The notes: generated by a model not told the origin, from the sequence alone. Counted from the stretch's first letter, positions 48,878 through 58,564 are shown. The stretch: DNA of 64,000 nucleotides from Pseudomonas fluorescens (GCF_003732425.1 NZ_MOBX01000003.1:372001-436000); one strand, 5' to 3'. Numbers and translations are program-made.

Positions 48878-50098
48878 TCATTCTGCCAATGACTGATCCA
48901 CCAGTTCGATCCAGTGCATCACGCGCGTACGCCCGGCGCTGGCCAGATGGCTCTGACAGCCGACGTTGGAGGTGACGATCAGCTCGGGGCGACCGCTTTC
49001 CAGCGCATTGAGGCGATTGTCGCGCAGTTGCCGGGCCAGCACCGGTTGCGTCAGCGAATAGGTGCCCGCCGAGCCGCAGCACAAATGGCCGTCGGGCACG
49101 CCGGTGAGATTGAAACCGAGGCGCGTCAGCACGGCTTCCACCGCACCGCCCAGTTTCAACGCGTGCTGCAACGTGCATGGGCAATGCACGGCGATCCTGC
49201 GTTCACTGGCAGCGCAGATCTGTTCGAGCGGTTCCTGCGCGAGTATCTGCACCAGATCCACTGTGCGCTCGCTGATTTCCCGGGCTTTGGCCGCATACAC
49301 CGGATCGTCTACCAGCAAATGCCCGTAATCCTTGATGAATGCGCCGCAACCGCTGGCGGTCTGCACAATCGCTTCGGCGCCGTTTTGCAGGTGCGGCCAC
49401 CAGGCATCGATGTTCTGCCGGGCGCGGTCGAGGCCTTTGGCCTGGGCGTCGAGGTGATAGTCCAGTGCACCGCAACAACCGGCCTCGGCCACCGGGGTGA
49501 CACTGACACCCAAGCGATCCAGTACCCGCGCCGTCGCGTCATTGGTATTCGGCGACAACCCCGGTTGCACACAGCCTTCAAGCAACAACACCTGCCGGGC
49601 ATGACGCGGGGCGGGGCGCAAACCGGAAAGCGGCAGATGCTGTGGCAGTTTACTTTCCAGCATTCGCGGCAGCAGCGGACGAAACGTCGTGCCCACTCGC
49701 AGCAAGCCTTTGAACAACCCCGGATTCGGCGCCAACGCCCGCAAGCCCTCACGCAACAGGCGTTGCGCCGCCGGGCGTGGCACCGCGTGATCGACCACCG
49801 CGCGGCCGATGTCGAGCAGGTTGTGATAGTCGACGCCGGACGGGCAGGTGGTTTCGCAGTTGCGGCATGACAGGCAGCGATCCAGATGCAGTTGCGTCTG
49901 CGCCGTCGCCGGCGCGCCTTCGAGCACTTGCTTGATCAGGTAGATGCGCCCGCGCGGGCCATCAAGTTCATCGCCGAGCAACTGATAGGTCGGACAGGTC
50001 GCATTGCAGAAACCGCAGTGCACGCAGGTGCGCAGAATCTTCTCCGCCTCCGCAGCGCGGGGCAATTGTCGCGATTGTTCGCTGAGGGTGGTTTGCAT
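48878..50098 (-). CDS. glcF: Glycolate oxidase iron-sulfur subunit
   Basis: 406 aa. Two [4Fe-4S] motifs near the N-terminus: CVHCGFCNATCP (about residues 26-37) and CLSCRNCETTCP (about 76-87), then two CCG (cysteine-rich) domains with GCCGALDYH and LCCGSAGTY typical of heterodisulfide-reductase-like electron transfer subunits. Passes electrons from GlcD/GlcE flavins to the respiratory chain. Begins 2 nt after glcE. Confidence 0.95.
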   Translation of the reverse strand: MQTTLSEQSRQLPRAAEAEKILRTCVHCGFCNATCPTYQLLGDELDGPRGRIYLIKQVLEGAPATAQTQLHLDRCLSCRNCETTCPSGVDYHNLLDIGRAVVDHAVPRPAAQRLLREGLRALAPNPGLFKGLLRVGTTFRPLLPRMLESKLPQHLPLSGLRPAPRHARQVLLLEGCVQPGLSPNTNDATARVLDRLGVSVTPVAEAGCCGALDYHLDAQAKGLDRARQNIDAWWPHLQNGAEAIVQTASGCGAFIKDYGHLLVDDPVYAAKAREISERTVDLVQILAQEPLEQICAASERRIAVHCPCTLQHALKLGGAVEAVLTRLGFNLTGVPDGHLCCGSAGTYSLTQPVLARQLRDNRLNALESGRPELIVTSNVGCQSHLASAGRTRVMHWIELVDQSLAE

Positions 50099-50100
50099 GG

Positions 50101-51150
50101 CTAGAACTCCGCGTACATTCGCCCGGGATTAAACAGCCCTTGCGGGTCGAGTTGCGTCTTGAGTTGCCGGTGATAGCGCAGCAGTGTTGCGGGCAATGGC
50201 TGGAATGGCGACTCGCTGGCGCCATGGCTGAAGCAGGTGGCGTGGCCGCCCAGTTCCTGCGCGAGAGTGTGAATGTGCGCCGCATCAGATTTCAGCCAGC
50301 GTTGCGCGCCGGCCCAGTCGATAAACTGCTCACCGGGCAAGTCCAGTGGCCCGAGATTGTTCGGCAGTGACAGGCGCCACAACGGCCGGCCCTCATCGAA
50401 GAAACCCAGCCGTTGCTCATTCAGATCCCGCCAGAACCCTGAATCCAGCGGCTCACCACCGAGTCGTTGATGCGCCGCCGTCACCGAGCCTTCGCCGCCC
50501 TCAAGACGCAGGTACAGACTCTGGCCGTCGTGGCACGCGGCGCTGATCGGTAACGGTTGTTGACCCCACTCGGCAAGATTGGCCAGCGCCCGCGCGCACT
50601 CCATGTCGAGGCGAATGCTCAGGCATTGACGCGGTTTGGGCAGGACTTTCAGCGACACTTCGGTGAGCACGCCGAGGCAGCCGTAACTGCCGGCCATCAG
50701 CCGTGACAGGTCATAACCGGCGACGTTCTTCATCACTTCGCCGCCGAAACGCAAGTGCTGACCGAGGCCAGTGATGACCCGCGTGCCGAGGACGAAGTCG
50801 CGCACCGATCCCGACCACGGTCGTCGTGGCCCGGACAAACCCGTGGCGATCATGCCGCCGACGGTCGCGCCTTCGCCGAACGCCGGCGGCTCACACGGCA
50901 GCATTTGTCCGGCAGCATCCAGCGCCGCGAGCAGCTCGGACAGAGGCGTGCCGGCGCGCGCCGTGATCACCAGTTCGGTTGGCTCGTATCGCACAATGCC
51001 GCAGTGGGCACGGGTGTCGAGCACTTCACCAGCCACCTCGCGGCCGAGAAATGCTTTGCTGTTGCCACCCTGAATCTTCAGCGGCGTGGCATTCGCCCGG
51101 GCGTCGTTGACCTGATCGAGCAGGGCGCTGGCGGCGTCGACATCGGCCAT
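50101..51150 (-). CDS. glcE: Glycolate oxidase FAD-binding subunit GlcE
   Basis: About 349 aa. PCMH-type FAD-binding domain: TPLKIQGGNSKAFLGRE, LPCEPPAFGEGATVGGMIA and GSYGCLGVLTEVSLKVLP. C-terminal ends with DPQGLFNPGRMY, the usual FAD-linked oxidase tail. ATG 51150 overlaps the glcD stop by 1 bp; the longer frame overlaps glcD and is not homologous to GlcE. Confidence 0.95.
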   Translation of the reverse strand: MADVDAASALLDQVNDARANATPLKIQGGNSKAFLGREVAGEVLDTRAHCGIVRYEPTELVITARAGTPLSELLAALDAAGQMLPCEPPAFGEGATVGGMIATGLSGPRRPWSGSVRDFVLGTRVITGLGQHLRFGGEVMKNVAGYDLSRLMAGSYGCLGVLTEVSLKVLPKPRQCLSIRLDMECARALANLAEWGQQPLPISAACHDGQSLYLRLEGGEGSVTAAHQRLGGEPLDSGFWRDLNEQRLGFFDEGRPLWRLSLPNNLGPLDLPGEQFIDWAGAQRWLKSDAAHIHTLAQELGGHATCFSHGASESPFQPLPATLLRYHRQLKTQLDPQGLFNPGRMYAEF

Positions 51151-52649
51151 CAGAAACGCTCCAGTTCCGGGAACGGCAATTGCCCGGCGTGAATGTGCAT
51201 GGCGCCGAACTCGGCGCAGCGGTGCAGGGTCGGGATGTTCTTGCCGGGGTTGAGCAGGCCTTGCGGGTCGAACGCGGCTTTTACTGCATGGAACAGGCTC
51301 AGTTCGTCGTTGTTGAACTGTGCGCACATCTGATTGATTTTCTCGCGGCCGACACCGTGTTCACCGGTGATGCTGCCGCCAACCTGCACGCAGAGTTCGA
51401 GGATCTTGCCGCCCAAGGCTTCAGCACGGTGCAGTTCGCCCGGTTGATTGGCATCGAACAGAATCAGCGGGTGCATGTTGCCGTCGCCGGCATGGAATAC
51501 GTTGGCCACGCGCAAACCGTATTCGTCGCCGAGACGGGCGATGCCTTGCAGGACACCGGGCAATTCGCGGCGCGGAATGGTGCCGTCCATGCAGTAGTAA
51601 TCGGGCGACAAACGTCCGATGGCCGGGAAGGCATTTTTGCGCCCGGCCCAGAAACGCACGCGCTCGGCCTCGTCGCGGGCCTGACGCACTTCGGTGGCCC
51701 CGGCTGCGGTCATCACCTCGCGCACCCGTTGGCAATCGTCGTGGACATCCGCTTCCACGCCATCGAGTTCGCACAGCAGAATCGCCTCGGCATCGACCGG
51801 GTAACCGGCGTGGATAAAGTCTTCAGCGGCGCGAATGGCGAGGTTGTCCATCATCTCCAGGCCGCCGGGAATGATCCCCGCCGCGATGATTTCGGCGACG
51901 GCGCGGCCGGCCTTTTCCACTGAGTCGAAACTGGCCAGCAAGACTTTCGCGACCTGGGGTTTGGGCAGCAGTTTCACCGTGACTTCGGTGATGATCCCCA
52001 GCAGACCTTCGGAGCCGGTGAACAAGGCGAGCAGATCGAAACCGGCGGAGTCGAGCGCATCCGAACCCAGGGTCAGGCGCTCGCCTTCTATGGTCAGTAC
52101 TTCGATTTTCAGCAAGTTGTGCACGGTCAGGCCGTATTTGAGGCAATGCACGCCGCCAGCGTTTTCGGCGACGTTGCCGCCGATCGAACAGGCGATTTGC
52201 GAGGACGGATCCGGCGCGTAATACAGGCCGAACGGCGCGGCTGCCTGGGAGATCGCCAGATTGCGCACCCCCGGCTGAACCCGCGCAGTGCGCGCGGCAG
52301 GGTCGATGTGCAGGATATGGTTGAAGCGCGCCATCACCAGCAGCAGGCCCTGTTCCAGCGGCAAGGCGCCGCCGGACAACCCGGTGCCGGCACCACGGGC
52401 AACCACCGGGACGTTTTTCTCATGGCAGAGTTTGAGCAGGGTTTGCACCTGCTCGAGTCGACGGGGCAGGGCGACCAGCATCGGCGTGGTGCGGTAGGCG
52501 GAGAGGCCGTCGCATTCGTAGGGTTTGAGTTCGTCCTCGCGCCATAAAATGTCGAGGTCCGGCACGGCGTGCTGCAGGGCCTTGAGCAACTCAGCCTTGT
52601 TGACCTGCGGCAACGGGCCGTCGAGGCGCTCGTCATAAAGAATGTTCAT
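51150..52649 (-). CDS. glcD: Glycolate oxidase catalytic FAD subunit GlcD
   Basis: 499 aa. FAD-binding PCMH motif VPVVARGAGTGLSGGALPL, then SSQIACSIGGNVAENAGGVHCLKYGLT, C-terminal FAD-oxidase domain with NVFHAGDGNMHPLILFD and GSITGEHGVGREKI, ending FDPQGLLNPGKN. Oxidises glycolate (and D-lactate) to glyoxylate. First gene of the glcDEF unit; glcC and glcG are not seen next to it. Confidence 0.96.
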   Translation of the reverse strand: MNILYDERLDGPLPQVNKAELLKALQHAVPDLDILWREDELKPYECDGLSAYRTTPMLVALPRRLEQVQTLLKLCHEKNVPVVARGAGTGLSGGALPLEQGLLLVMARFNHILHIDPAARTARVQPGVRNLAISQAAAPFGLYYAPDPSSQIACSIGGNVAENAGGVHCLKYGLTVHNLLKIEVLTIEGERLTLGSDALDSAGFDLLALFTGSEGLLGIITEVTVKLLPKPQVAKVLLASFDSVEKAGRAVAEIIAAGIIPGGLEMMDNLAIRAAEDFIHAGYPVDAEAILLCELDGVEADVHDDCQRVREVMTAAGATEVRQARDEAERVRFWAGRKNAFPAIGRLSPDYYCMDGTIPRRELPGVLQGIARLGDEYGLRVANVFHAGDGNMHPLILFDANQPGELHRAEALGGKILELCVQVGGSITGEHGVGREKINQMCAQFNNDELSLFHAVKAAFDPQGLLNPGKNIPTLHRCAEFGAMHIHAGQLPFPELERF

Positions 52650-52685
52650 TTCGACCTACCGATTTCTCGCGTCTGAAATACTTCC

Positions 52686-52819
52686 CCGTGGCGAGGGAGC
52701 TTGCTCCCGCTGGGGCGCGAAGCGGCCCTGATCCCGCAAGCGCGATACGCCTGATTTACCGTGGTGTCTGCGTTGGGGCTGCTGCGCAACCCAGCGGGAG
52801 CAAGCTCCCTCGCCACAGG
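52686..52819. repeat. REP/BIME-type inverted repeat pair (family C)
   Basis: GTGGCGAGGGAGCTTGCTCC and inverted partner GGAGCAAGCTCCCTCGCCAC about 85 bp apart. Other copies at 57960 and 59603. Confidence 0.9.
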
Positions 52820-52827
52820 ATGCATTG

Positions 52828-53754
52828 TCATCCTTGGGATTCCAGGAATTCGCGATACAGCCGTGCAGTATTCCCCGGCTGTTCAACCATCGGCATATGC
52901 CCGACGTGATCCCAGACATCCACACGCAGATTGGCGATGCCCTTGCTCCATACCGGTACGCTGCTGACGTCGATCAGCCGATCCTTGCGCCCCCAGAGCA
53001 ACAGTGCCGGGCACTTGATGTCGGCGAGTTTCGGCTCCATCGGCGGGCTGGCGCGAAAATCGCGGAAGATCTCTTCCAGTTCATCGCGTTGTTGTTCGTA
53101 GCGCTGAGCGATGGCGTCCAATACCAGTTTGGGTACCCATGGCGGCGAGGCCATGGTCATGGCGTAAAACTGCTGGAACTCTTCCCGCGAATTGATCAGA
53201 AACGGGTTATGCCCACGCGCTAGATGGCGCTCCATGTCGCTGGCCTCGGGCGCAGTGACGCCGGCCGGATCGATCAGCGCCACCGAGGCGATCCGCTCCG
53301 GATACGTCGCCGCCAGCCACGCGGCGATGTAGCCGCCCATGGAGTTGCCGATCACATGGACTTTCTCCACGCCGCAGACATCCAGCAACTGGATCATGCG
53401 CTTGGCCTGCAGCGGGATGTCGTAGCCGCCGCCGGCCTTGAAGCCGGTTTCACCGTGGCCGGCCAGATCCGGAATGATTACTCGATACTGGCGCACGAAG
53501 TGCCGGGAGAAGCGCAGCCACAGGTTTTTGTCGGCGCTGTAACCGTGCAGCATCAGGATCGCGCTGGCCGCTTCATACGGCCCGCCTTGCCAGGTCGAGA
53601 CGCTCATCTCGGCGATCGGCACTTCGATTTTGTGCAATTTGTACAACTTGGCCTCGATGGCCATGTTCAGGTCATACAGCCAATGGCCGACCGCCGGATA
53701 GCTCAACCAGCTCCAGGCCACGAAAACCGCGAGGGCGACAAACAGCAAAAGCAT
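52828..53754 (-). CDS. Membrane-anchored alpha/beta hydrolase (lipase/esterase)
   Basis: 308 aa. N-terminal hydrophobic anchor (LLLFVALAVFVAWSW), then an alpha/beta-hydrolase fold: oxyanion region LMLHGYSADK, nucleophile elbow GNSMGGY (Ser about 137), catalytic Asp in LWGRKDRLID and His in VGHMPMVEQ. Follows the Baeyer-Villiger monooxygenase gene after 21 bp on the same strand. Hydrolysis of the ester or lactone formed by that enzyme is an attractive role, inferred from adjacency. Confidence 0.9.
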   Translation of the reverse strand: MLLLFVALAVFVAWSWLSYPAVGHWLYDLNMAIEAKLYKLHKIEVPIAEMSVSTWQGGPYEAASAILMLHGYSADKNLWLRFSRHFVRQYRVIIPDLAGHGETGFKAGGGYDIPLQAKRMIQLLDVCGVEKVHVIGNSMGGYIAAWLAATYPERIASVALIDPAGVTAPEASDMERHLARGHNPFLINSREEFQQFYAMTMASPPWVPKLVLDAIAQRYEQQRDELEEIFRDFRASPPMEPKLADIKCPALLLWGRKDRLIDVSSVPVWSKGIANLRVDVWDHVGHMPMVEQPGNTARLYREFLESQG

Positions 53755-53775
53755 CGACGTCTTCCTTTTACGTGT

Positions 53776-55230
53776 TCAGGACAGAATGTGGTCGGCCGGT
53801 TTCAGCGCGCGGGTCAAGCGGTGATAGCTGAAACTGAAGCCGGGAAACATCGCGATCACATGACCGCTCTTGCTTTGATACCAACTGTGACAGCCGCCGG
53901 ACTTCCAGACCGTGCGCTGCATTTCCCGATGAATCATCTCAGTGTAGGTACGTTCCGCTTCGGGGCGCACTTCAATGCTGCGCAGGCCTTTGGCCTGCAC
54001 GGTGCGAATGCAGTCGAGGATGTAGTTCATCTGCGACTCGATGATGAACAGTGCCGAGGTGTGGCCGATGCCGGTGTTGGGGCCGGTGACGATAAACAGG
54101 TTGGGAAAGTCCGGCAGGCTGGTGCCCAGATAGGCGCGCGGGTATTGCGCCCAGACATCTTTGAGTTGCACGGCGTTTTTTCCGCTGACCGGGTAGGAAA
54201 TCACCCCGTCGGTGGCGTCGTATCCGGTCGACCAGACGATCAGATCAACCTCGATATGCTGACCGTCCTGAGTGTTGATGCCGGTTTCGTCGATGGACGC
54301 GATGCCTTGCTCGCGGGTGTGCAAGGTGACGTTGGCCCGACTCAGCGCCGGGTAATAGGTGCTGGACACCAGCACCCGTTTGCAGCCGATGGTGAAGTCC
54401 GGAGTGAGTTTTTCCCGCAGCACCGGATCCGGCACCTGACGTTTGAGAAAACGCAGGGCGTGCTGCTGGACCATGTGAATCGCCGCTTTCGAATATTTGA
54501 AGGCGATGACCCGGGTTTCGAATTGCCAGTAAATCAGCCAGCGCAACAGCTTGTAGGCGGGTTTGCGGCCAAGCAGCCAGCGTTGCAACGGCCCGAACTG
54601 ACGATCGGCGCGGGGCAGCACCCAATGCGGCGTGCGTTGAAACACGTGCAATTGCTCGACCTGCGGCGCAATCGCCGGAATCACTTGCACCGCACTGGCA
54701 CCGCTGCCGACGATGGCCACGCGTTTACCGCGATAGTCGTAGCTGTGATCCCATTTGTTCGTATGAAAAGTCTTGCCTTGAAAGCGATCCCGGCCGGGGA
54801 AGTGCGGGATAACCGGTTGGCTCAATGGCCCGGTGGCATTGATCAGGAACTGCGTATAAAAGGTGCCTTTGCTGGCGGTGTGCACGGCCCAGCGTTTTTC
54901 AATGTCGTCCCACTCGACGCGCTCGACGTTGGCCTCCAGCTCCACGCGGTCGCGCAAACCGAACTGCTCGATGACATGCTCGGTGTAGCGCTGCAGTTCG
55001 GCCTGTCCGGCGAACATCTGCGACCAGCGGTACGGCGCGAACGACAGCGAATACAGCGGCGACGGCACGTCCACTGCGGCGCCGGGGTAGGTGTTCTGGC
55101 ACCAGGTGCCGCCAAAGAAGTCCCTTCGCTCCAGCAGGCGAAAATCGTCGATCCCGGCCTTCAACAGGTTGACTGCGGCACACTGACCGCCAAAACCACT
55201 GCCGATGATCAACACTTTATAGGTGTGCAT
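53776..55230 (-). CDS. Baeyer-Villiger-type flavin monooxygenase
   Basis: 484 aa. N-terminal FAD motif GSGFGGQCAAVNLL, second Rossmann motif for NADPH GSGASAVQVIPAIA, and between them the Baeyer-Villiger fingerprint FQGKTFHTNKWD, an exact match to FxGxxxHxxxW(P/D). C-terminal part contains SYHRLTRALK. Converts ketones to esters or lactones with NADPH and O2; natural substrate unknown, long-chain or alkyl ketones are possible. First gene of a two-gene unit with the esterase; promoter expected in the 177-bp divergent gap to the diguanylate cyclase. Confidence 0.92.
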   Translation of the reverse strand: MHTYKVLIIGSGFGGQCAAVNLLKAGIDDFRLLERRDFFGGTWCQNTYPGAAVDVPSPLYSLSFAPYRWSQMFAGQAELQRYTEHVIEQFGLRDRVELEANVERVEWDDIEKRWAVHTASKGTFYTQFLINATGPLSQPVIPHFPGRDRFQGKTFHTNKWDHSYDYRGKRVAIVGSGASAVQVIPAIAPQVEQLHVFQRTPHWVLPRADRQFGPLQRWLLGRKPAYKLLRWLIYWQFETRVIAFKYSKAAIHMVQQHALRFLKRQVPDPVLREKLTPDFTIGCKRVLVSSTYYPALSRANVTLHTREQGIASIDETGINTQDGQHIEVDLIVWSTGYDATDGVISYPVSGKNAVQLKDVWAQYPRAYLGTSLPDFPNLFIVTGPNTGIGHTSALFIIESQMNYILDCIRTVQAKGLRSIEVRPEAERTYTEMIHREMQRTVWKSGGCHSWYQSKSGHVIAMFPGFSFSYHRLTRALKPADHILS

Positions 55231-55407
55231 GGGCCTCCTTCTTATAGTTGTTTTTCCATTTTGCTCCTTTCATGTATAGCCAAATATTTGCACTGTGTGC
55301 GGCCCTGATGTCGCTCTATTCAGCCCGCTGGCCGGTGATGGCTATTTAACGTCTCCCTGTTAGACTCCCAACACATCCGTCCTGCGGTGTGCGTGATCGA
55401 GGTCCTT

Positions 55408-56481
55408 ATGGGAAACACGGGAGGAAAGGGACTTTCATTAGCCAGGAGGCTTTATACGTCGCGAATCCTCGGGCTGTTGCTTGGGCTGCTGTGTGTATCC
55501 GTTGCGATGTATGCGCTGGATCCGCCGCTGTGGGTCTGGGCACTGATGCTCTTCAACGGCCTGGTCTGGCCGCACCTCGCGTTTCAATGGGCGCGTCGCG
55601 CCAGGGTTCCCTATCACGCTGAACACCGCAATCTGTTGATCGACGCCTTTTTCGGCGGTTTTTGGCTTGCCGCCATGCATTTCAATCCGCTGCCCACTGC
55701 CACGACCATTTCGATGATGGCGATGAACAATGTCGCTATCGGTGGTTCACGCTTTCTCTTGGCAGGCTCTGCGGCGCAGTTGCTCGGGGTTGGCGTCGGG
55801 CTGGTGGTGTTTGCTCCGGCATTCATTCCGCAAACCACGCCTACGCAGATGTACGCCTGTTTCCCGTTGCTGCTGCTGTACCCGTTGGCGCTGGGCTGGA
55901 TCTGCTTTCGCCAGGCTTACACCCTGGGCCTGCATAAACGCGAATTGCTCGCCCTGAGCCGCACCGACAGCCTGACCGGGCTACTCAATCACGGCGCCTG
56001 GAAGGATCAACTGGAGATCGCTTTTCAGCGTTGCAAACGACAGAAGCAGGGCGCGGCGATTGCGCTGATCGACATCGATCACTTCAAGGCGATCAACGAC
56101 ACCTATGGCCATGTTGCGGGCGACATCGTGTTGCGCCAGTTGAGCAAGTTGCTTAAACAAAACCTGCGGGCGACCGATGTGGCCGGGCGTTATGGCGGTG
56201 ATGAGTTCTGCGTGATTCTCCCGGAACTGCCGTTGTTCAACGCCGCGCAGGCCATGGAGGCATTGCGCGAGCGTTTTGCGATTCTGGGTTATGAGCAGAA
56301 CCCGGCGTTGAAGGTCAGCTTGAGTATCGGCCTGGCGGCGTACGATCCGGCGCATGCCGACGCGACGCGCTGGCTCAATGATGCCGATCAGGCGTTGTAC
56401 GAGGCCAAGGCGAGCGGACGTAACCGGGTGATCTGCAATTGCGATGACAAGCCCCGGCGGACGCTGCTGGATTCGGTCTGA
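55408..56481 (+). CDS. Diguanylate cyclase with MASE2 membrane sensor
   Basis: 357 aa. N-terminal MASE2 domain (about residues 15-165, five or six membrane helices; LARRLYTSRILGLLLGLLC, HAEHRNLLIDAFFGGFW), as in AdrA/DgcC. GGDEF domain about 185-345 with RTDSLTGLLNHGAW, DIDHFKAINDTYGH and intact active site GGDEF. An inhibitory I-site RATD precedes GGDEF by five residues. It therefore should synthesise c-di-GMP with product inhibition. ATG 55408 chosen for its GAGG ribosome site. The nearby exopolysaccharide operon is a plausible but unproven target of the signal. Confidence 0.94.
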   Translation: MGNTGGKGLSLARRLYTSRILGLLLGLLCVSVAMYALDPPLWVWALMLFNGLVWPHLAFQWARRARVPYHAEHRNLLIDAFFGGFWLAAMHFNPLPTATTISMMAMNNVAIGGSRFLLAGSAAQLLGVGVGLVVFAPAFIPQTTPTQMYACFPLLLLYPLALGWICFRQAYTLGLHKRELLALSRTDSLTGLLNHGAWKDQLEIAFQRCKRQKQGAAIALIDIDHFKAINDTYGHVAGDIVLRQLSKLLKQNLRATDVAGRYGGDEFCVILPELPLFNAAQAMEALRERFAILGYEQNPALKVSLSIGLAAYDPAHADATRWLNDADQALYEAKASGRNRVICNCDDKPRRTLLDSV

Positions 56482-56501
56482 CCGCTACACCACACATCCC
56501 C

Positions 56502-56590
56502 TGTAGGAGCTGCCGAAGGCTGCGATCTTTTGATCTTGCTTTTGATTTAAAAAATAAAGTCAAAAGATCGCAGCCTTCGGCAGCTCCTAC
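56502..56590. repeat. REP/BIME-type inverted repeat pair (family B)
   Basis: TGTAGGAGCTGCCGAAGGCT and inverted partner with AAAGATC/GATCTTT core, between the diguanylate cyclase and the peptidase gene. Confidence 0.92.
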
Positions 56591-56692
56591 CGGTGTTCGG
56601 TGGTGGTCAGGGAGAGGTCGCATTCGGTGTAGAGCCGCGCGCCGATGTCGGGTACGGTTCAAGTCCCCCCGACGCGAAACAAGGATCGCTTC

Positions 56693-57928
56693 ATGACGTG
56701 CTCATTTTCTCGCTCCCTGCTGGCCGCCAGCCTCGGCCTGTCTCTCGCCTTCTCGGCTGCCCACGCCTTCGCCGAACCGCATAAACAAGTACTCGCCGAT
56801 GCCGAGCAATACCAACCAGAAGCCCTGAAATTGCTGGAGCGGCTGGTCAATATCGACTCCGGTTCCGGTTATGAACCGGGCCTCAAGCAAGTCAGCGACA
56901 TCGCCATCGACGAGCTGAAAAAACTCGGCGCGACCATCGAACTGGTGCCCAACACACCGGACAAATCCAACCATGTACTCGCGACGCTGAAAGGCACCGG
57001 CAAGGCGAAAATCCTCCTGATGGCGCACATGGACACGGTGTTCAAGGAAGGTTCGGCGGCCGAGCGGCCGTTCCACATCAAGGATGGCCGCGCTTACGGT
57101 CCGGGGGTGATGGATGACAAGGGCGGCATCGTTGCCGGGATCTATGCGCTGAAAGTCCTGAAAAACCTCGACTTCAAGGACTATGCGCAAATCACCTTCC
57201 TGCTCGACGCCAGCGAAGAAACCGGTTCCGACGTCGCCACCGACCTGATCAAGAAAACCGCCAAACAGCACGACGTGACCCTCAACCTTGAGCCGGGCCG
57301 CCCGGCCGATGGCCTGGTGGTGTGGCGCAAGGGCAGTGCGACGGCGCTGGTCGAGGTCAAGGGTAAAGCCGCACACGCCGGCGTCGCCCCGGAACTGGGG
57401 CGCAATGCGGCGATGGAGGCGGCGCACCAGATTCTGCAACTGGGCAAACTCGGCGATGAGGCGAAAAAAACCACCATCAACTTCACCGTGCTCAAGGCCG
57501 GCGACCGCACCAACGTGATCCCCGATCAAGCCACGGCCAAGGCTGACGTGCGCGCGGCGGTGCCGGAGGAATTTGACCGGATCGAGAAGGACCTGGCGCG
57601 GGTGTCGCAGGACAAATTGATTCCCGAGACTGAGGTCAAGACTTCGTTGCAGCGCGGCTTGCCCCCGATGCCGCAGACGCCCGAGTCGGATCGCCTGATG
57701 GCCATGGCCCAGGGGATTTATGGCGAGATTGGCCGCAAGTTGACGGAGGAGGGCAGTGGGGGCGCGGCGGATGCCAGTCTGTCTGCCGGGGTCGGCACGC
57801 CGACGCTGGATGGCTTCGGGATTGTCGGCGGCAATATTCATACGCCGGAGGAATACGCCGAAGTGGCGAGCGTAGCGCCGCGGATTTATTTGTTGTCGCG
57901 GATGATTATGGAACTCACCAAACCCTGA
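56693..57928 (+). CDS. Carboxypeptidase G2-like M20 metallopeptidase (glutamate carboxypeptidase)
   Basis: About 411 aa with a Sec signal peptide (SRSLLAASLGLSLAFSAAHAFA). M20 catalytic residues are visible: AHMDTVF (metal His and Asp), VMDDKGG (bridging Asp), DASEETGS (catalytic and metal Glu), and the later metal His expected near GFGIVGGNIHTPEE. Length and sequence style match Pseudomonas CPG2, which releases C-terminal glutamate from folate-type compounds, but other dipeptide-like substrates are possible. ATG 56693 gives the intact signal peptide. Confidence 0.92.
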   Translation: MTCSFSRSLLAASLGLSLAFSAAHAFAEPHKQVLADAEQYQPEALKLLERLVNIDSGSGYEPGLKQVSDIAIDELKKLGATIELVPNTPDKSNHVLATLKGTGKAKILLMAHMDTVFKEGSAAERPFHIKDGRAYGPGVMDDKGGIVAGIYALKVLKNLDFKDYAQITFLLDASEETGSDVATDLIKKTAKQHDVTLNLEPGRPADGLVVWRKGSATALVEVKGKAAHAGVAPELGRNAAMEAAHQILQLGKLGDEAKKTTINFTVLKAGDRTNVIPDQATAKADVRAAVPEEFDRIEKDLARVSQDKLIPETEVKTSLQRGLPPMPQTPESDRLMAMAQGIYGEIGRKLTEEGSGGAADASLSAGVGTPTLDGFGIVGGNIHTPEEYAEVASVAPRIYLLSRMIMELTKP

Positions 57929-57959
57929 GCTCACCCTGAACCGCTGAATGGAAACCTTC

Positions 57960-58093
57960 TGTGGCGAGGGAGCTTGCTCCCGCTGGGCTGCGCAGCAGCC
58001 CCAAAACCATTCAATCCGGTGTGTCATGCAGACCGCATGGAATGGATGTACGACTGCTGCGCAGCCGAGCGGGAGCAAGCTCCCTCGCCACAG
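57960..58093. repeat. REP/BIME-type inverted repeat pair (family C)
   Basis: GTGGCGAGGGAGCTTGCTCC and its inverted partner about 90 bp on, between the peptidase and the small DUF6124-like gene. Confidence 0.9.
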
Positions 58094-58119
58094 GGAATGT
58101 GCGTTTTAAGGAAATGTAA

Positions 58120-58431
58120 GTGAACTCTATGACCGACCAAGTAATGCCCCGCTTCCTCCCCATCGACACCTACGACGCCGAATCCCCGGTGCTCTTCCTC
58201 AACACCCATTCTGAACTCAGCGACATGGCCGCCTGTGCGATGCACCGGTTTGTGGTTGTGCGCGATCTGGCCGACACCTTTGCCAGTCGCAACCTCAAGG
58301 GTATTTCCGATTGTGATCTGACGCGGGTGACCAGCGCGGTGCATTTGTTGATGCGCGAGGGCTGTGCGATGCTGAATGTGATTCAGGCGCGGGCGCTGCA
58401 GCGGGAGGAGGCTTACAAGACGCCGGTTTAG
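58120..58431 (+). CDS. Small DUF6124-like protein
   Basis: 103 aa from GTG 58120, which has AAGGA seven bases upstream; ATG 58129 is three codons in. Mainly helical: LSDMAACAMHRFVVVRDLADTF, LTRVTSAVHLLMREGCAMLNVIQ. Pseudomonas DUF6124 proteins share the length and the helical hydrophobic C-terminal stretch. No signal peptide. No function known; expression may be linked to stress or stationary phase, not shown here. Confidence 0.7.
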   Translation: MNSMTDQVMPRFLPIDTYDAESPVLFLNTHSELSDMAACAMHRFVVVRDLADTFASRNLKGISDCDLTRVTSAVHLLMREGCAMLNVIQARALQREEAYKTPV

Positions 58432-58450
58432 CTGTGTAGCGGCTGTTGCT

Positions 58451-58543
58451 ATCGCGAGCAGGCTCACTCCTACAGTAGATCTTCAGTGCACACAGTATGT
58501 GTGTTCAACACTGATCAATTGTAGGAGTGAGCCTGCTCGCGAT
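58451..58543. repeat. REP/BIME-type inverted repeat pair (family A variant)
   Basis: ATCGCGAGCAGGCTCACTCC and inverted GGAGTGAGCCTGCTCGCGAT; differs from the other family A copies by CTCAC for CTCGC in both arms, a compensatory change preserving pairing. Confidence 0.88.
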
Positions 58544-58564
58544 GGCGTCAGCCCGGCCAACACA

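Noticed and set aside
53224..55308. 694-codon open frame antisense to the monooxygenase and hydrolase
   Set aside because: GC-rich mirror frame; composition (Gln/His/Arg-rich) is typical of antisense reading, and both opposite-strand genes have clear motifs.
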